A stretch of DNA of 64,000 bases from JAJDXW01 sp965243335. GTDB lineage: Bacteria; Pseudomonadota; Gammaproteobacteria; HK1. Both the position numbers and the translations under genes were made by a program. Every line of letters starts with the position of its first letter. The first letter of the stretch is position 1. The notes below the pieces were generated by a model that was not told the DNA's origin, ran no database searches, and saw nothing but the letters and a program-made list of their open reading frames with translations. The stretch lies in contig OZ251545.1 in the NCBI GenBank assembly GCA_965243335.1, forward strand, positions 4,712,001 to 4,776,000, read 5' to 3'. Positions 14,659-23,487 of the stretch are shown piece after piece.

Positions 14659-16125
14659 CTACTCGATGTGGCCGGCCTCGGTCAGGAGCTCCTGCTGGAA
14701 CGCGGCGATCGTGTCCAGCGCCTCCCTGGCGCTCTTCTGGCCGGTGATGGCCTTGTCGAACTCCTCCTGCTGCTGGACGAGCAGCTCGAAGAACTCGGGG
14801 ATGTGCCACACGTCCTTCTGCCACTTCAGGCTCGGCCCGAACGCATGGTTCCACGGCCGGTAGCTCGCGTAGTCCGGCGAGTTGTGCACGCTCATCAGGC
14901 CGCTCTGGCCGCCCGCCTGGGCGAACATGGTCTGCACGTCGGACGAGAGCCACCACTTCACGAAGTCGAGGGACTCCCTGATCACCTCGTCGCTGTTCCA
15001 GGTGGTGAGCACGAAGGGCTGCCCGCCGATGTTGGCGGTGCGGTCGAGCGTCCCGTCCGCCATGCGAAGGCCCGGGTGCATGGCGAAGCCCACCCGGTCG
15101 TGGACCTTCGACATCTCGGCCGAGATTGCCGACTCGGCGAACCCGATCCACTGCAGGATCCACGCCACCTTGCCTTCCCGGAACAGCTCGTCGACCTTGA
15201 AGATGTCCATGGTCCCGGTCTTCACCACCGGGGGCATGTACTGGAGCAGCGAGAGGTAGTGCTCGAACGCCTTCACCGCCTCGGGAGAGTTGACCACCCC
15301 TTCCGCCTGGCCTTCGGGGGCCATCGTCTCGTCCCAGATGTTGCCGCCGTGCTGCCACACGAAGCCGTTGATCTCCATGGACGAGAAGTCGTACCCCTTG
15401 CCGGCCTGGTAGGCGATCCCGTAGAAGTCGTCGTCGAGGGTCTCGCCGGCCAGGGTCTCGCCGGCCGAGCGCTGGAAGAACTCGCCCATGTTCGCCACGA
15501 GGTCCCAGTCGACGTCGTTCATCTCCTCCGGCGAGCACGGCAGGGCCTTGCCGTACTTCGCTTGGAACGCGGCCCGCTCGCCCTCGTGGCAGAAGAGGTC
15601 CGTGCGGTAGTAGGTGATGAGCACGTCCGGCATCTGCGGGAAGCCGTAGTAGTCGGCCTCCGGATGCGGGAAGCCCACCTCCTCCAGCTCCTGGGCGGTG
15701 ATGTGCGGGTACGTGGAGTACGCCGCGACCAGGGCGGGATGGAGGTCCCTGAACACGGCCTGGAGCTCGGGGTCGGCGTCGATGAAGTCGTTGATCTTCA
15801 TGTAGTAGCCGCCCTCGATGTTGGCCCCCAACCATTGGCTGTCGGAGACCGCCATCTGGTACTTCTGCTCGCCGGAGGTCAGCGACGCGGCGAGCCGGGT
15901 GTAGTAGTCCGGCCAGGGGATGAAGTCCGGCTCCAGCACGACGTTGTTGCCGCTCGGGGCCTTGTAGTGCTTGTCGGCGAGGTCCTTCATGATGCGGGTG
16001 GGGGGCCAGTCCGGCACCGCCATGCGCAGGACGACGTCCTTGGCCGAAGCCGGCTGCACCGCCAGGGCGGAGCCGAGCAGGGCGGCGCCCGCGAGAGCGC
16101 CGACGAGGGTCTTGAGGGTTTTCAC
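14659..16125 (-). CDS. ABC extracellular solute-binding protein
   Basis: A 488-residue periplasmic binding protein. The start is GTG 16125 with AGGAG 8 bases upstream, giving the Sec signal peptide MKTLKTLVGALAGAALLGSA and a cleavage region VQPASA/KD. The mature protein has the SBP family 1 outline: VVLRMAVPDWPPTRIMKDLA at the N-terminus, a VAWILQWIGFAESA hinge-like segment, and Trp-rich binding-site stretches (GFVWQHGGNIWDE, FVKWWLS). It is longer than typical MalE (about 400). The ligand is unknown; CUT1 systems take oligosaccharides, polyols or glycerol derivatives. It sits between ATPase 2 and the permeases. Confidence 0.87.
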   Translation of the reverse strand: MKTLKTLVGALAGAALLGSALAVQPASAKDVVLRMAVPDWPPTRIMKDLADKHYKAPSGNNVVLEPDFIPWPDYYTRLAASLTSGEQKYQMAVSDSQWLGANIEGGYYMKINDFIDADPELQAVFRDLHPALVAAYSTYPHITAQELEEVGFPHPEADYYGFPQMPDVLITYYRTDLFCHEGERAAFQAKYGKALPCSPEEMNDVDWDLVANMGEFFQRSAGETLAGETLDDDFYGIAYQAGKGYDFSSMEINGFVWQHGGNIWDETMAPEGQAEGVVNSPEAVKAFEHYLSLLQYMPPVVKTGTMDIFKVDELFREGKVAWILQWIGFAESAISAEMSKVHDRVGFAMHPGLRMADGTLDRTANIGGQPFVLTTWNSDEVIRESLDFVKWWLSSDVQTMFAQAGGQSGLMSVHNSPDYASYRPWNHAFGPSLKWQKDVWHIPEFFELLVQQQEEFDKAITGQKSAREALDTIAAFQQELLTEAGHIE

Positions 16126-16366
16126 GATGGGTTCTCCTGTCCTCGGTGATTGACGATGCGAGAGTACGTCCTCTCCTCTCGCGGGGTCCCGCGTGCGCGA
16201 TGCGAGATCGCGGCCGTCGGGCAGGCGGCGGCCGTCGTGGCCGCGGCCTTCACCGGCGCGGGCGTCCCCCGGGCCGCTCCGGCCCGGATGGCCCCTGATC
16301 CTGCCTGCCGAACCGCGTTCGGGCAAATGGCCGGATTTCCGGCCGCCCCGGCCGCCGGTCGCGGCC

Positions 16367-17560
16367 TCACGCGATGGCCTCGCGCGCCGACGGGGCCGCC
16401 GGCGTCTCCCGGACGAGCGCCGCCCCGGTCTCCCGCGCGAAGAGGTGGGTGTGCTCCACGGCCAGCTCCACGTCGAGCCGATCCCCGGCCCGGAAGCGGA
16501 CCGCCTCGCTCTCCGGCAGCACCATCCGGAACATCTGCTCCGCGACGTCGAGGTCGAGCACCGTCACGTCCCCGAGCGGCTCGGTGAGATGCACGCGGGC
16601 CGGGAACCTCGGCCCCCGCGCCTCCCCCCCGGCGGCCGGCCGGAGGTCGTTGGGCCGGAACCCGAGCAGCAGCTCCGCCCCGCGGGGAAGGCCGGCGAGG
16701 GAGGCCGCCCACGGTCCCCCGGAGAGGTCCGCGAACGAGGTGGCGACGGTCGCGCCGTCGCCGCGCTCGGCAGGGGCGAGGTTCATCTTCGGCGAGCCCA
16801 CCATCTGCCCGACGTAGGTGTTCAGGGGATGTTCGTAGAGCTCGTCCGGGGAGCCGGTCTGGACGATGCGCCCGTCGCGCAGCACCCCGACGCGCCCCCC
16901 CATGCTGAGGGCCTCGAGCTCGTCCGGCGTCGCGTAGAGCATCGTCGTTCCGAGCTCCCGGTGCAGGCGCTTGAACTCCGCGCGCATGTCGTGGCGGAGC
17001 TTGGCGTCGAGGTTGGTCAGGGGTTCGTCGAGGAGCAGCAGCCGGGGGCGGCGGATGAGCGCCCGGCCGATCGCGATCCGCTGTTGCTCGCCGCCGCTCG
17101 CGGTCTCGGGCCGGCGCTCCAGGATGTGGCCGATGCGGAGCATCTCCGCCATCTCGCCCACGCGGGCCCGGATCTCGGCGGCGGGCGCGCGGGCCTCGCG
17201 GAGGGGGTAGGCCAGGTTCTCGAACACGGTGAGGTGGGGATAGAGGGCGAAGGTCTGGAACACCATCGCGATCCCGCGCTCGGGCGGCGGGACGCCCGCG
17301 ACTTCCTCGCCGTCGAACACGACCCGCCCGGCGTCCGGGGCCTCGAGCCCGCAGATGGCGCGCAGGGTCGTGGTCTTGCCGGCCGCGCTCGCGCCGAGCA
17401 GGCAGAAGAACTCCCCGGGCCGCACGTCGAGGGCGACGCCGTCGAGGGCGACGACGGGGCCGAAGCGTTTCTCCACCCCTTCGAGGCGAAGATGGACGTC
17501 CGGCGCCGGGGGAGAGCCGGATTCCGCATGGGCGGTCGGGCGCAAGATTCGGTGCCCCAT
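16367..17560 (-). CDS. ABC transporter ATPase 2 (CUT1-like) lacking the H-loop histidine
   Basis: A 397-residue ATPase and first gene of the operon. Walker A is GASAAGKTT (56-64), the Q-loop FQTFALYP is at about 101, the signature ASGGEQQ at 154-160 is close to canonical, and Walker B LLLLDEP is at 174-180. The H-loop, which should read THD, is TPD (Pro212), so the catalytic switch His is missing. A C-terminal regulatory OB domain is present (LLLGFRPNDLRP). ATG 17560 is chosen over an upstream TTG; the N-terminal 25 residues are a non-conserved extension. Its defect complements that of ATPase 1, implying a heterodimer with one working site. A 241-base spacer separates it from the binding-protein gene. 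Confidence 0.88.
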   Translation of the reverse strand: MGHRILRPTAHAESGSPPAPDVHLRLEGVEKRFGPVVALDGVALDVRPGEFFCLLGASAAGKTTTLRAICGLEAPDAGRVVFDGEEVAGVPPPERGIAMVFQTFALYPHLTVFENLAYPLREARAPAAEIRARVGEMAEMLRIGHILERRPETASGGEQQRIAIGRALIRRPRLLLLDEPLTNLDAKLRHDMRAEFKRLHRELGTTMLYATPDELEALSMGGRVGVLRDGRIVQTGSPDELYEHPLNTYVGQMVGSPKMNLAPAERGDGATVATSFADLSGGPWAASLAGLPRGAELLLGFRPNDLRPAAGGEARGPRFPARVHLTEPLGDVTVLDLDVAEQMFRMVLPESEAVRFRAGDRLDVELAVEHTHLFARETGAALVRETPAAPSAREAIA

Positions 17561-18030
17561 TGCTCCAAGGAAGTGGGGAGGTATCGTCCAACGCTCGTGG
17601 CGGGCCGTCAAGTTCGAGTGTCAGGAGCACGTAGTCTGTCCGGTCGGATGGGCGCCGAGGAGGCGCCCCATGACCCGATCGCCAAGTGCTGCAGGAGGTC
17701 CAACGGATGAAGTTCGAGGGAGCCCGCGGAGGCTGGTAGTTGCGTCGTCCGACGCCGGAGGAAGCGGCTCGAGCGCCTGGTTGCGGCCACCCCGGATCAG
17801 GCGCATTTCCACGCGGGCGGATGACCCGTCTGGGACCTCCCAGAACCGAGCCGGCGGCTCGGTGCGTGACCGGGCCGCCATCTCCGGCGCTCGTAGTCCG
17901 TTCCGCAGCCGCGTGCTAGATTCGCCCGCGGTTCCGGAGGCCCGGAACCGGCGCCGGCCCGGGCACGCCAGGCCGCCCCGGCGGGAGGAGCCCTCCGATC
18001 CGAGACGCGCTGCAAGAGTTCGCCGAGGCG
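17561..18030. other. Divergent spacer between ABC operon and RM gene
   Basis: About 470 bases with no gene I can support. It should contain the promoters of both flanking transcription units; no convincing -35/-10 pair is seen. The last 45 bases read in frame into the RM gene. Confidence 0.5.
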
Positions 18031-21000
18031 GTGACCGCCAAGTCGTCCGCGCCGGCGCGGGGCGGGGCGGAGGAGCAGCTTCGTAGTCCCTTCGAGCACT
18101 TCATGCGGGCGGTGGCCGCCGCGTGGGGCGAGCGGGTGGTGTGTACGGGGGAGGCGCCCCTGCCCGGTCGTCTCGGACGCCCGGACTACGCCGTGCACCG
18201 CGGCGGGCTGCTCGCCGGGTACGTCGAGCTCAAGGCCCCCGGCACGGGGGCGGACGCGGCCCGCTTCCGGGGCCGGGACCGGGCGCAGTTCAAGCGCTTC
18301 TCGGGCGTCCCCAACCTGCTCTACAGCGACGGGAACGAGTGGGCGCTGTACCGCGGGGGCGAGCGGGCGGGGCGCATCGTGCGCCTCGCGGGGGACGTGG
18401 CCGGCGACGGTCGCGAGGCGGTCGGGACCGGGGACCCGAGCGCGCTGGAGCCGCTGCTGCGCGACTTCCTGTCGTGGGAGCCGGTGCTGCCGACGGACCG
18501 CGCGGGGCGGCTGGACCTCAAGGGGTTCGCGGCGTTGCTGGCGCCGCTTTGCCGGCTGCTGCGCGAGGACGTGGCCGAGGCGCTGGGAGTGTCCGGATCG
18601 CCGGTGGCGCGGCTTGCCGGGGACTGGCGCCAGCTCCTGTTCCCGGACGCGACCGACGAGCAGTTCGCCGACGCCTACGCGCAGACCGTGGCCTTCGCCC
18701 TGCTGCTGGGCCGGAGCGAGGGAGCCGACCCGCTGACCCTGGACCACGCGGTGGCCGCGCTCGCCGCGCAGCACAGCCTGCTGTCGCGGGCGTTGCAGGT
18801 GCTGACCGACCCCGGCGCGCGGGGAGAGATGAGCGCATCGCTGGACCTGCTGCTGCGGGTGATGGCGGTGGCGCCCCCGGCGGCGTTCGCCGGGCCGCGC
18901 GACCCGTGGCTGTACTTCTACGAGGACTTCCTGGCCGCCTACGACCCGAAGCTGCGCCGGGACGCGGGGGTGTACTACACGCCGGTGGAGGTGGTGCGCG
19001 CGCAGGTGCGGCTGGTCGACGACGCGCTCGTGTCGCGGCTTCGCCGGCCCCTGGGCTTCGCCGACCCCGGGGTGGTGACCCTGGACCCGGCGGCGGGCAC
19101 GGGGACGTACCTGCTGGGGGTCATCGAGCACGCTCTCGGGCGCGTCGAGTCGGAGCAGGGGGCGGGGGCCGTTCCGGGGCAGGCGGCGGCCTTGGCGGAG
19201 AACCTCTGCGGCTTCGAGCTGATGGTCGGCCCTTACGCGGTGAGCGAGCTGCGGGTGAGCCGCGCCCTGCGCGACCGGGGGGCGCCGCCGGGAGCCGCCG
19301 CGCGGGTGTACCTGACGGACACCCTGGAGAGCCCGCACGCGGAGCCGCCGCAGCTTCCCCTGTTCCTGCGGCCCATCTCCGAGCAGCGGGCGAAGGCGCT
19401 CGCGGTCAAGCGCGAGTCTCCGGTCATCGTGTGCCTGGGCAACCCGCCCTACGACCGCCACGAGGCGGCGCGGGCGGACAACGGGGACCGCACCGGCGCC
19501 TGGGTGCGCTGGGGCGACGACGGGAAGGGTACGGACGCCATCCTGCGCGACTTCCGCGACCCGGTGGCGGCGGCGGGGCACGGAGTGCATGTGAAGAACC
19601 TCTACAACCTGTACGTCTACTTCTGGCGGTGGGCGTTGTGGAAGGTGTTCGAGCACGAGACGTCGGTGGGTGGTGTGGTGAGCTTCATCACCGCGTCGAG
19701 CTGGCTCGACGGGGATGCGTTCCGGGGGATGCGCGAGCACCTGCGGCGGGTGTGCGACGAGGTGTGGATTCTGGACTTGGGGGGAGAGGGCCGGGGGACG
19801 AATCAGAGCGAGAACGTGTTCGCCATCCAGACCCCGGTGGCGATTGCGGTGGCGCTGCGGTCGGGGGCGGGGGCCAGGGACGAGCCCGCGGTGGTGCGCC
19901 ATGCCCGCGTCAAAGGCTCGCGTGCGGAGAAGCTGGCGGCGCTGGATGCGGTCGAGGGCTTCGCGGACGTCGCGTGGCGGGAGTGCCCGGAGGGCTGGCA
20001 GGCTCCGTTCCGACCGGCGGGGGAGGGGGCGTACTTCGCGTGGCCGCGGCTCACCGATCTCATGCCGTGGCAGCACTCGGGGGTGCAGTGGAAGCGGACG
20101 TGGCCCATCGCGCCAGACCCCGAGACCCTGGAGCGGCGCTGGCGGGAGTTGCTCGCGTCCGCCGACCCGGCACAGCGGGCCAGGGCGTTTCGGGAGACGG
20201 GGGACCGCACGGTCGGGGGCGCGTACCAGGTCGCCCTGACGGGGCATGACGACCCGACGCCGATCGCCGAGCTGCCGGATGACGCCCCCGTCCCCGAAGT
20301 CCGGCGATACGCCTGGCGTTCCTTCGATCGGCAGTGGATCATCGCGGACGGCCGCCTGGCGTCCCGACCGCGCCCCGACCTGTGGCGCGTCCAGGGCGAG
20401 CGGCAGGTGTACCTGACGAGCCTGTTCTCGCAGGCTCCGGGGCCGGGTCCCGCGCTCACTTCATCGGCGACACTGCCCGATCTCGATCATTTTCGAGGCT
20501 CCTACGGCGCCAAGGCGGTGATCCCGCTCTACCGCACCGCGAATGCTTCCGAGCCGAACCTCCTGCCCGGGCTCCTCGACCGGCTGGGCGCGGAGTACGG
20601 GCGCCCGGTCACGCCGGAGGACTTCGCCGCCTACGTGTACGGCGTGTCGGCCCATCCGGCGTTCACGGCCCGGTTCTCCACCGAGCTGGACACGCGCGAG
20701 CTGCGCATCCCGGTGACCCGGGACGGGGCCCGGTTCGAGGAAGTGCGCGGCCAGGGGGCGCGCTTGCTCTGGCTGCACACCTGGGGCGAGCGCTTCGCGT
20801 CCGAGGAGCCGGCGCACGGCCCGCCCCCGCGCGTCCCGCGTCCGGACGGCCTCCGGCCACGGGGCCGGACCCCGCCCGGCGCGGCGCGATGCACCCGGGC
20901 GGTTCCCGCGGACGCGGAGGGCTACCCCACGGCCTTCCGCTACGATGGCGCGACCCGGACCCTGCACGTCGGAGAGGGCGAGTACGCGCCCGTCGCCCCG

Positions 21001-21339
21001 GAGGTCTACGGGTTCGAGGTATCGGGTCTCAAGGTCGTGCCGTCGTGGCTCCGGTACCGGATGAGGGACGGCGCCGGGCGGACGTCCTCGCCCCTCGACG
21101 CCATCCGTCCCGAGCGCTGGACCTCGCGGTTCACCACCGAGCTGCTCGAGCTCCTCTGGGTGCTGGAAGCCACCGTCGAGGCCTGGCCGGAACAGGAGAG
21201 GCTGCTCGAAGCGGTGGTCGAAGGCGAATGCCTCCGGGCCGACGAGCTGCCGCCGGTCCCCGAGGAGATGCGCAAGCCGCCGCCGAAGGCGCGGAGGTCG
21301 GACCCGCCCGCCCTCGACCTGGACGACCGGGCCGTGTAG
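18031..21339 (+). CDS. Single-chain restriction-modification enzyme (type ISP/IIG-like)
   Basis: A 1102-residue fusion. An N-terminal PD-(D/E)XK nuclease shows RPDYAV (Asp52) and GYVELKAPG (Glu66, Lys68). A gamma-class N6-adenine methylase follows with DPAAGTGTYLL (motif I, about 352-362) and GNPPYDR (motif IV, NPPY at 471-474). The remaining 500 residues should contain target recognition and match the type ISP C-terminal region (QWIIADGRL, YVYGVSAHPAF). I see no helicase motifs between nuclease and methylase, so it is closer to type IIG than to a full ISP enzyme. GTG 18031 is the first usual start, but the frame upstream reads IRDALQEFAEAV, which looks coding; AGGAG at 17986-17990 would fit a rare ATC start at 17998. 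Confidence 0.85.
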   Translation: MTAKSSAPARGGAEEQLRSPFEHFMRAVAAAWGERVVCTGEAPLPGRLGRPDYAVHRGGLLAGYVELKAPGTGADAARFRGRDRAQFKRFSGVPNLLYSDGNEWALYRGGERAGRIVRLAGDVAGDGREAVGTGDPSALEPLLRDFLSWEPVLPTDRAGRLDLKGFAALLAPLCRLLREDVAEALGVSGSPVARLAGDWRQLLFPDATDEQFADAYAQTVAFALLLGRSEGADPLTLDHAVAALAAQHSLLSRALQVLTDPGARGEMSASLDLLLRVMAVAPPAAFAGPRDPWLYFYEDFLAAYDPKLRRDAGVYYTPVEVVRAQVRLVDDALVSRLRRPLGFADPGVVTLDPAAGTGTYLLGVIEHALGRVESEQGAGAVPGQAAALAENLCGFELMVGPYAVSELRVSRALRDRGAPPGAAARVYLTDTLESPHAEPPQLPLFLRPISEQRAKALAVKRESPVIVCLGNPPYDRHEAARADNGDRTGAWVRWGDDGKGTDAILRDFRDPVAAAGHGVHVKNLYNLYVYFWRWALWKVFEHETSVGGVVSFITASSWLDGDAFRGMREHLRRVCDEVWILDLGGEGRGTNQSENVFAIQTPVAIAVALRSGAGARDEPAVVRHARVKGSRAEKLAALDAVEGFADVAWRECPEGWQAPFRPAGEGAYFAWPRLTDLMPWQHSGVQWKRTWPIAPDPETLERRWRELLASADPAQRARAFRETGDRTVGGAYQVALTGHDDPTPIAELPDDAPVPEVRRYAWRSFDRQWIIADGRLASRPRPDLWRVQGERQVYLTSLFSQAPGPGPALTSSATLPDLDHFRGSYGAKAVIPLYRTANASEPNLLPGLLDRLGAEYGRPVTPEDFAAYVYGVSAHPAFTARFSTELDTRELRIPVTRDGARFEEVRGQGARLLWLHTWGERFASEEPAHGPPPRVPRPDGLRPRGRTPPGAARCTRAVPADAEGYPTAFRYDGATRTLHVGEGEYAPVAPEVYGFEVSGLKVVPSWLRYRMRDGAGRTSSPLDAIRPERWTSRFTTELLELLWVLEATVEAWPEQERLLEAVVEGECLRADELPPVPEEMRKPPPKARRSDPPALDLDDRAV

Positions 21340-21415
21340 TCGAGGTCGGGGTCGGCCGGTGCGGAGCGACGGCCGCCGGGGGGCGTTGGAGTACCTCAGA
21401 CGGATCGGATCGGTC

Positions 21416-21445
21416 CCTCTTCTCAATGGACAAGAGGCCCGTTTT
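21416..21445 (+). terminator. Probable terminator after the RM gene
   Basis: CCTCTT (21416-21421) and AAGAGG (21432-21437) form a 6-bp stem with a 10-base loop, followed after 4 bases by TTTT. It lies 77 bases after the RM stop. The stem is short, so termination may be weak. Confidence 0.4.
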
Positions 21446-21454
21446 ATGTTCATA

Positions 21455-21468
21455 ACATATTGATATGT
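21455..21468. promoter_or_regulatory. AT-rich palindrome, possible operator
   Basis: ACATATTGATATGT is a perfect inverted repeat (6-bp arms, TG centre) in the only strongly AT-rich stretch (21440-21490) of this spacer. It could be a regulator binding site, for instance for the Xre protein encoded 260 bases downstream; this is inference from shape only. Confidence 0.3.
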
Positions 21469-21589
21469 AATAAAACAAAGATCGAGACATTCGTTACCCC
21501 ACGGCCGCGGAATCTTCCCACGGTATCGGTGCAGCTCGGCTCTGCCTCCACCCCATCGCAGGGCCTTCGCGGATCCGTCTCCGGGAGCG

Positions 21590-21664
21590 CTCTTGGGAAC
21601 GACGCGTCCGCAGGACGCGCCTGCGAGAGGCGTGCTTGGCGAAAATCCCCACCGCGCACCTGCC
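21590..21664. repeat. Dispersed composite repeat
   Basis: It contains CTTGGGAACG, then GCGCCTGCGAGAGGCGTGCT, then TGGCGAAAATCCCCACCGCG and CACCTGCC. The last two modules recur at 35.17 and 35.29 kb, 44.42 kb and 47.95 kb. Confidence 0.7.
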
Positions 21665-21695
21665 TCGGCGAGGCTCGAGCTGTCAGCGATGGGGG

Positions 21696-21724
21696 TTGAC
21701 AGGAGCCAGATCGTGTTCTATATA
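21696..21724 (+). promoter_or_regulatory. Sigma-70 consensus promoter of the Xre gene, predicting a leaderless mRNA
   Basis: TTGACA (21696-21701) is separated by exactly 17 bases from TATATA (21719-21724). Transcription should start about 7 bases after the -10 box, which is the ATG at 21731 itself, and there is no room for a ribosome-binding site. Confidence 0.75.
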
Positions 21725-21730
21725 TGACAC

Positions 21731-22084
21731 ATGACGCACTTCGGGAATGTCGCCAGGGCGCAGCGCGAGCGCCTGCGCCGGGATGATCGGCGCTTCTCGT
21801 TGCGCCAAGTGGCGCAGCGGGTCGGTATCGAGCCGGCCTACCTGAGCAAGATCGAGCGGGGCGAAGCGCCGCCTCCCTCGGAAGCCGCGACCCTGAGGTT
21901 GGCGAAGGAGCTGGGTGAAGACCCGGATGTGTTCCTGGCGATGGCGGGGAAGGTGTCGAGCGATCTGCAGGAGATCATCCGCAGGCGGCCGAAGCTGTTC
22001 GCGGAGCTGATCAGGCACATGAAGGAGGCGCCGGATCACGCCATTCTTCGGGTGGTGCGCGAGGTGCGGGACGGAAACTGGTGA
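21731..22084 (+). CDS. Xre-family transcriptional regulator
   Basis: A 117-residue protein. Residues about 10-65 are a classic Xre/HTH_3 domain (SLRQVAQRVGIEPAYLSKIE followed by RGEAPPPSE), binding DNA as a dimer. The C-terminal half (DPDVFLAMAGKVSSDLQEII and onward) is the helical tail seen in a subgroup of accessory-region Xre regulators. ATG 21731 sits at the predicted transcription start of a near-perfect promoter. Its neighbours are an RM enzyme upstream and a truncated ATPase downstream, so it may control a defence cassette; the target is unknown. Confidence 0.85.
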   Translation: MTHFGNVARAQRERLRRDDRRFSLRQVAQRVGIEPAYLSKIERGEAPPPSEAATLRLAKELGEDPDVFLAMAGKVSSDLQEIIRRRPKLFAELIRHMKEAPDHAILRVVREVRDGNW

Positions 22085-22162
22085 GGAGGACGCAGCGCAG
22101 AGACTGTCAGGAATTTCGTGTGTTTGGGACCATAGCGTTGAAGTCCAAGAGGAGGCCAGAGC

Positions 22163-22240
22163 ATGGCAAGACGCACACGCGAAGTGAGAAGGTTCCGCGA
22201 TGAGCTGCTGTGGACTTACCCCGATCTGGCGGACGGTTGA
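22163..22240 (+). pseudogene. 25-codon leader fragment, possible IS256-type transposase remnant
   Basis: ATG 22163 with AGGAGG 7 bases upstream opens MARRTREVRRFRDELLWTYP then DLADG and a stop. A strong ribosome-binding site before a basic N-terminus that ends abruptly suggests the head of a broken gene. The preceding GACTGTCAGGAATTTCGTGT resembles ends of IS256-family elements from memory. It may instead be a tiny real gene. Confidence 0.35.
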
Positions 22241-22261
22241 AGGCTTTCGCCGGTGTGGTGA

Positions 22262-23356
22262 TGGGCGAGAGCCAGCAAGGGTCTGATCCTGCTCGGGCTG
22301 CGAGGGGTGGGCAAGACCGTGCTCCTCAATCGGCTCCTCGCTCTGGCCGAAGACAAGGGGTTTCGCGCCCTGAGGATCGAGGCGCCCGAAGGCGGCTCGC
22401 TGCCCGAGCTGCTGACGCCGGAGCTCCGGCGCACGATCTACGCCCTCGACCTGCGGCAGGCCGCGACCCACCGCCTGCGCCGGGCCGCGAGCGTGCTGGC
22501 GAACTTCGCCAAGGCGTTCAGGGCGGGGGTCGGCGACCTCGAATTGAGCATGGACCTGGCCCCCGGCGAAGGGGACACCGGCAACCTGGAGCAGGACCTG
22601 CCCCGCCTGCTGGTCGCGATGGCGGAAGCGGCGGCGGACCGGCGCACCGCAGTGGGACTGTTCATCGACGAGGTGCAGTACCTTTCGTCGGTTGAGCTGG
22701 CCGCCGTCATCGTCGCCTGCCACGAGGCCGCGCAGCGGAGCCTGCCATTCCTGTTCATCGGAGCGGGCCTGCCCCAAGTGGCCGCGTTGGCCGGCAAGGC
22801 CAAGTCCTATGCGGAGCGGCTGTTCGACTATCCGGAGATCGGGCCGCTCAAGAGCCGCGACGCGCGCTCGGCGCTGGTGAAGCCGGCGGAAGCCGAGGGC
22901 GTGTCGTTCGCCCGCGACGCGGTGTCGGAAATCCTCGCCGCCGCCCCAAACTTCCCGTACTTCATCCAGGAATGGGGGTTCCAGGTCTGGAACGCGGCGC
23001 CCGCGAGCCCGATTACCCGCGACATGGTCCGGGAGGCCAGCCCGGACGTGGTGTGGCGCCTCGACAACAACTTCTTCCGGGTGCGTTTCGACCGGCTGAC
23101 GCCCCTTGAACAGAAGTATCTGCGGGCCATGGCCGAGCTGGGCCCCGGGCCCTTCGCGACGGGCCGGGTCGCCGAAACCCTGGGTACCCGGACCGCCTCC
23201 GTCGCCGCGGTTCGGCAACGTCTCATCAACAAGGGGATGGTGTGGAGCCGACGGCATGGGGAGACCTCGTTCACCGTGCCGATGTTCGACGGCTTCATGA
23301 AGCGGCAGATGCCGGAGCTGCTGAAACACGCGCCGCAGCCCCGTTCCGGGCCGTAG
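22262..23356 (+). pseudogene. AAA ATPase with missing N-terminus
   Basis: The frame opens after a stop at 22259-22261 and runs to 23356. It shows Walker A GLRGVGKTVLLNR (reading from 22283), Walker B AVGLFIDEVQY, and PFLFIGAGLPQ followed by the ARSALVKPA lid region of ORC/Cdc6-like bacterial ATPases. A C-terminal winged-helix segment follows (EQKYLRAMAELGPGPFATGR). The 40-60 residues that normally precede the P-loop (with an AGR motif) are missing and replaced by the IS-like remnant. The first ordinary start, GTG 22307, lies inside the Walker A loop and would delete half of it. The rest is intact, so the truncation looks recent. Confidence 0.65.
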
Positions 23357-23374
23357 CCGCACGCTCCTGCCAGG

Positions 23375-23394
23375 ATTCCCGCTTTCGCGGGAAT
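23375..23394. repeat. ATTCCCGC/GCGGGAAT palindrome
   Basis: ATTCCCGCTTTCGCGGGAAT is an 8-bp perfect stem with a 4-base loop. The same element (other orientation) is at 35023-35042 and 44303-44322, and a variant lies near 25695-25711. Here it follows a gene end and could also slow transcription. Confidence 0.75.
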
Positions 23395-23487
23395 GACGGG
23401 CTGATTTACCTGAGCCTTGTACGTAATCAGGTGTTCACTTGGCCGGGGACGGTGGTCGTAATCCACGCCGTGCCTGATGAGCAAGGG

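Noticed and set aside
13435..16149. A 904-codon + strand frame opposite the ABC permease and binding-protein genes
   Set aside because: It consists of Glu/Asp/Arg-rich low-complexity shadow sequence; the minus strand carries recognised membrane and binding-protein sequence.
11411..17560. Assignment of the ABC operon to the glycerol importer GlpSTPQV
   Set aside because: Two ATPases plus two permeases fit that layout, but the binding protein does not look like GlpV and the gene order differs, so no substrate is claimed.
17797..20247. An 816-codon minus-strand frame antisense to the single-chain RM gene
   Set aside because: Composition is Arg/Pro/His-rich with no domain signal; the + strand frame has clear nuclease and methylase motifs.
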